From Euwallacea fornicatus (Eukaryota; Arthropoda; Insecta; Coleoptera; Curculionidae), in NCBI RefSeq assembly GCF_040115645.1, contig NC_089544.1, positions 1,550,001 to 1,614,000 of the forward strand: a DNA stretch of 64,000 bases, in the 5' to 3' direction. Each line of letters opens with the position of its first letter. The first letter of the stretch is position 1. Of this stretch, positions 60,401 through 64,000 are shown in pieces. The notes under the pieces were generated by a model. It saw only the letters and a list, made by a program, of their open reading frames with translations, was not told where the DNA came from and searched no databases. Position numbers and translations under genes: made by a program.

Positions 60401-63400
60401 TCAGTTTACTCGGCCATACACTCCCCCGGAAAAGCGTTATAACAGTTCTACATTTGGTTATATGCCAAACGCGGAAGAAATGCCAATTTTTAAGAAAGAG
60501 CAAGTGAAATCTAGAGAAAAGGCGAGAAGGTTTCAACAGAGACCACGAAGCAGTTGCATCTATGAGAATGTGCATGTGACTTCTGAAGACTTCCGCAATC
60601 ATAACGTTAAACATGTTAAGTTTGACAGGAGTCCGATGCAGAATGTTAAAATTGATGGATTTCCGCGGGCCGAATTTAGTCACCAATTTGTGCAGAAAAG
60701 AGTGTATAATTAAGTGTAAGATTAGTTAGAGAAACTTGAGGAAGCGTAATTTGGTTGTTCAGCCATGCTTATTGGAGGTCAAGCGTCAGTTACAAAGTTC
60801 AATTAATTGCCGATCAAAACGATGTGTAAAAACAAATTTTTTTATTACGAGAAAATCTTCGAAAAATGACCCCGGACCTGCTACATTCTGTTGGTAGGAT
60901 ACCGTGAGATTCACCCAGACGCCTAGCCACTCTAAAACTCGGAAATGGATGGAACATATATCTTTAGTTCAGGGTGGGGGAAGATTTTTCTTTTTGTCGA
61001 TGGTTGGTATTCTGTTTTTTTGTTCTTGACCTTCTTTGTCATGGCCTCTGACGTGTTATTTTTCCGGGGGGTGGGAGGGGTCTTTTTGTAGTGATGCGAA
61101 AGGTCTGTCTTTAACTTGCAATTGCCCATCTATTTGTTGACTACGCCCGACGACATTTTACTTCTGATCGGACGTGAATGCGCAGGAAAATGTGGTACGC
61201 GGCTGACTGGTACATGGCTTGCCAATGATGTATATAGGACCTATGAATGTTTTGATTGAATTTGCACAGAAGCAAAAAAGTTAAGGATGTTGAAAAAAAT
61301 TAAGTGTTTAGTTTCTGTATTAAACCAAGGTATTCTCTATGCCTGTTACCAGGCATAAAAATCGCAACACCTCAAGTTTTGAAAAAAAAACACATTCTCA
61401 ATATTTCTTATGACAAACCACTTTTTCATGTGCAAAAACATCAAACCTTGCTCTCTCATAGTTCTACTCTCGGACCCGAAGGCATTAAAAATAGGGCTAT
61501 TAAGCTAATTTTAAAATTCCTCACTCTCATTACACAGGATATTAAATATATATATATATATATATTTTGCGTGAGATACAATGTACACAGAGAGTTTGGA
61601 GTTGTTGCACAATATCAATGTAAACGAAGCTTAATTTAAATTTTTAATGTAATTTAAAATAAGGTTTGATGTTTTGCTCAGCTTCGACGCCACTGCACCA
61701 TTAAAATCTAATCCGTTGGTCATGATCCAATACGTTTTCAATGAAGGGATATTGAGCGGTATTATGCGAAGAGGTATGTTGTTTTTTCCTGGTAAACACA
61801 AAATCTAGCTTTTAACAATGATTTTCAGTTAGATTTGTTTTTAAAACTAGTTCTGTTTTTTTCGCATTTCGTTGGCGGAATTTTATGGTCACTGATTCTA
61901 TGGGTATGCCGGCTGAATGGTGTTGGTAAGTTGTCGTTACGGCATGATTGGCTTCGCTTTACGTTTCTGTTAATTTTTTCTCGATTCTCTCAGCTTTAGG
62001 TATTTCTTTGCAGCTGCTATACAAAATTCGTTGATCGATCAAAATCTTTGTGTCAAAAAAGGATAGAGTGAGAATACAAATTCACGACTAATTGTCCTTG
62101 CAATTCCCCCTGTATATTCAAATTGATGTTTTTTTGACCGTGTGTCTATTAAATTTTTTTATTATTTTGCAGAGCACTATCACCTCCCGAAATATATACA
62201 TAATGATATGTTAGATCCTGTATAGAGTGTCCACTTGGGATGTTATTGATACTAATATTATGGTCGATTTTTACAACAAAAGTCTAGTGCAAAAGTGCTA
62301 GAAAAGGGGTCGTCACCTCGGTTTCATAAATATGAAATATTTAACTTGTGTCATGACGAACTCAATTCCATTATTTGAATTATTTTTCGATTTGTTACGC
62401 TGCTAAGGGAATACCTGTTGATGGAATATGGACAGTAGTGCACAAATATAAACATAATTTTTGCCAAATTATACATAAATTTTGTTAAGGCTCCAAGTGC
62501 TTTACCTTTCCTACAGAAGATCAGCTTGAATTTGATTTTGTGCGATTGTTATTGTGTGTTGCATTATTTATAAAATTTTTATTTTCCCATTTTATCCTGC
62601 TTCCAATGTAATTTTTTTTATTAATATTTCACTTTATAGCGTCACAGTACTTCAAATTAAGAAGACCCTTTCGTTAGAGAGACTTTCGATGTTACAGAAA
62701 CGTAGAAAGGGGGCCATTATCTGTTTCGTTGAATGGGGGTTTTCTATTAATGAATTATGGCAGAAATTGTATCTTTATTGTTAAAACATACCAGATAGAT
62801 ATTGACACCCTCTGTGGGCCCGTGTAAAAGGGGCAGAGCTGGTAACACCAGATTTCCTAGGCTAAAATATGAAGATTCCTTATTTAGGGTTAGTAGCAGG
62901 AACACTGCATACACTGAATTATTGAGGTACATGGTATTGAAGTTTCTTACTCACAGGTCTTTCACATTATGAGGTATTGTCACCCCGAACGTTTTTATGA
63001 CGTAGCCGAACTTCTATGACCAATTTCATCAGAAATCAACCTAACCAGGCAGCAATATTCTCTGCTAACAATGTTCTTCATCCACTTTCTAATGCATTTA
63101 TTCCAACCGCTAATTTGCATTTTTGTTTGCAGGAAGCGTCAGCCTTTTGGTATCAAACGAACATCCTATAGCAGTAGCCCCCGCCCTTCAGAGGCTGCCT
63201 GAAGACTCTATGAATCATTACAAGAGCCATCCAAGTTTGAGCAATTCCCCAGTGTATAATAATATAGTGCCTCTAAACCACACTTTGAGTAAATCTCGTA
63301 GCTACGCAGAAAACATCAATAGTGTCCTGGATAGTAAATCAGACCCCATTAGGGAACAGAAAGTTAACTTGGCCGAGGATTTGTGTTTGGACCCTGTAGT

Positions 63401-63981
63401 GTTGCGGGAAAAACATCTTATAAGTAACGGAACAAGTGATAGAACTAAAGTCAAGTATGGTGAGCTTAAGTTGGATAATGACTTGACAGTGTCGGAAAAG
63501 GAAAATAATCTAATGAGTGCTAGCAGGTTAGTAAGTAGATAAGTAGGAGATGAGTTTTGGTGGGTGAGCCGTGGAAATTAATCGTTTAACCCCCGTATAA
63601 AATGTTTGACAAGTGGCATTGGTAGAATATGATAAACATCTAGTTTTATTGGACATGCGCACAATTTCTAACCTCACTTATCAGACAAGTTCAGCCACAA
63701 AGAGATACGGGGGACAGAACGATTGATATCCATTGGTGCAAACCGACTTTTCGTAAGTTCCAGAGCATGATATGAGATTCGATCGGGCTCTTCTAATCCC
63801 GAGTAAGTAGAGGAAAACCGCACCATCATATTCGTCACCATACTTAAGATGTTTTTCCTTTTACAGATTGAGGCTGTTACAAGACACCACAATGATAGAG
63901 AGTGCTCTCGACTTGGACTCATTAGAAGAATCCAGCGTGGGAACAAATAGTCAAGCAGGACTGATGAAAGTTATGGTATAA
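57418..63981 (+). CDS. app: DHHC palmitoyltransferase, approximated / ZDHHC9-14-18 type (long-gene isoform)
   Basis: S-acyltransferase of Golgi and plasma membrane; fly approximated acts in Fat/Dachs growth and planar polarity signalling. Ten exons: 57418-57578, 57736-57896, 58045-58229, 58360-58471, 58717-58868, 58992-59113, 59405-59501, 60012-60075, 63133-63526 and 63867-63981 (stop TAA 63979-63981), 520 aa; phases agree. Four membrane segments lie at about 35-53, 61-79, 180-205 and 220-245. The cysteine-rich DHHC domain lies between the second and third: YCFTCKLFRPPRASHCSICD, NCVERFDHHCPW with DHHC at 164-167, VGNCVGRRNYRFFY. The family signatures TDPGIIPRA and NPYSEGNVCVNC (TTxE region) are present. 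MTMARERITRKWEIFQGRNK at the start matches fly app closely, supporting the ATG at 57418. The C-tail ends TALDLDSLEE-like (ALDLDSLEESSVGTNSQAG), unlike the alternative tail. Confidence 0.92.
60012..60713 (+). CDS. app: Alternative terminal exon of app (short-gene isoform tail)
   Basis: If the donor at 60076 (GTATGT) is not used, exon 8 reads on in frame to a TAA at 60711-60713, replacing the last two exons with a 212-residue tail (total 563 aa). The extension (GMYSPLKRHLLLAQQIIPT onward) is polar, rich in Tyr, Pro and Arg, with RSHRTPPPPEISEQTDQF and QQRPRSSCIYENVHV as possible docking segments, and no membrane segment. A 630 nt open stretch in this AT-rich DNA is unlikely by chance, so a real retained-intron or alternative polyadenylation isoform is favoured. 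Tissue use cannot be judged from sequence. Confidence 0.75.
   Translation, partial: NGTSNSADLPGGIYRQTTETTGMYSPLKRHLLLAQQIIPTKHCANQKVIPSQSPLIPLHNLYQRPIVVRNGSAVKNSHSLPYLTRMENCVEEYFEYDQYYNPYNSRAVVYQVDNRSHRTPPPPEISEQTDQFTRPYTPPEKRYNSSTFGYMPNAEEMPIFKKEQVKSREKARRFQQRPRSSCIYENVHVTSEDFRNHNVKHVKFDRSPMQNVKIDGFPRAEFSHQFVQKRVYN
60714..63132 (+). other. app: 3' UTR of the short app isoform and last large app intron
   Basis: 2.4 kb that is 3' UTR for one isoform and intron for the other. It holds a (TA)n run near 61547-61565, a weak candidate cassette exon (61682-61773) and a dispersed repeat (about 62165-62232) also found at 10685-10747. Other open frames lack homology. Confidence 0.55.
62165..62232 (+). 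repeat. Dispersed repeat, copy B
   Basis: Partner of the repeat at 10685-10747. This copy ends CCTGTATAGAGTGTCC, reminiscent of the CACCCTGTATA termini of other elements in the window. Confidence 0.55.
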
Positions 63982-64000
63982 TCTACAAATTCTTTTCATA

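Noticed and set aside
1..64000. A novel multi-gene system or gene cluster
   Set aside because: Every supported gene belongs to a known conserved animal family with its usual architecture; order and orientation show no shared pathway.
1..64000. tRNA, rRNA or snRNA genes
   Set aside because: No cloverleaf with A and B boxes, and no rRNA-like conserved stretch, could be recognised by eye on either strand; a covariance-model scan would be needed to exclude small ones.

Overview
This 64 kb window is nuclear DNA from an insect, most likely a beetle. The genes are animal genes with many introns (GT-AG, plus two GC-AG), several introns are only 50-60 nt long, and the intergenic DNA is AT-rich and full of small inverted-repeat transposons. 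The products match insect and animal families (Zasp-type PDZ/ZM protein, approximated-type DHHC acyltransferase, ninjurin). The species cannot be fixed from the sequence. All gene models below were built by reading splice junctions by eye and checking that exon phases add up; they use no transcript evidence.

Layout, left to right. (1) 568-1912, + strand: the 3' three coding exons of heparan sulfate 6-O-sulfotransferase (Hs6st); its start lies left of the window. (2) 5919-6895, - strand: a complete four-exon SPRYD7-like SPRY protein of 207 aa. (3) 8040-20910, - strand: a complete 21-exon Zmynd8-type chromatin reader (PHD, bromodomain, PWWP, MYND) of 1882 aa; its large intron at the 3' end carries a dead mariner-superfamily transposase relic. 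(4) 25480-40257, + strand: a seven-exon Zasp66-like PDZ + ZM muscle Z-disc protein of 302 aa, spread over 15 kb of repeat-rich introns. (5) 41734-44540, - strand: isovaleryl-CoA dehydrogenase (Ivd), 8 exons, 428 aa. (6) 45627-47625, - strand: a ninjurin, 6 exons, 309 aa. (7) 49724-55933, - strand: the second-largest subunit of RNA polymerase III (Polr3B), 18 exons, 1134 aa. (8) 57418-63981, + strand: approximated/ZDHHC9-14-18-type palmitoyltransferase with two alternative C-terminal tails (563 aa or 520 aa).

The genes do not form a pathway; this is an ordinary gene-dense stretch of insect chromosome. Zmynd8/Zasp66 and Polr3B/app are divergently arranged; Ivd, ninjurin and Polr3B run in tandem.

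The non-coding DNA holds the more unusual material: a family of four foldback elements of about 380-810 bp (one upstream of the first Zasp66 coding exon, two in Zasp66 introns, one in Ivd intron 1), a 288 bp MITE with TA-flanked ends, a 636 bp inverted-repeat element, several near-perfect hairpins, and minisatellites with 12, 13, 32 and 41 bp units. I found no tRNA, rRNA or CRISPR array, and no convincing evidence of a previously undescribed biological system.
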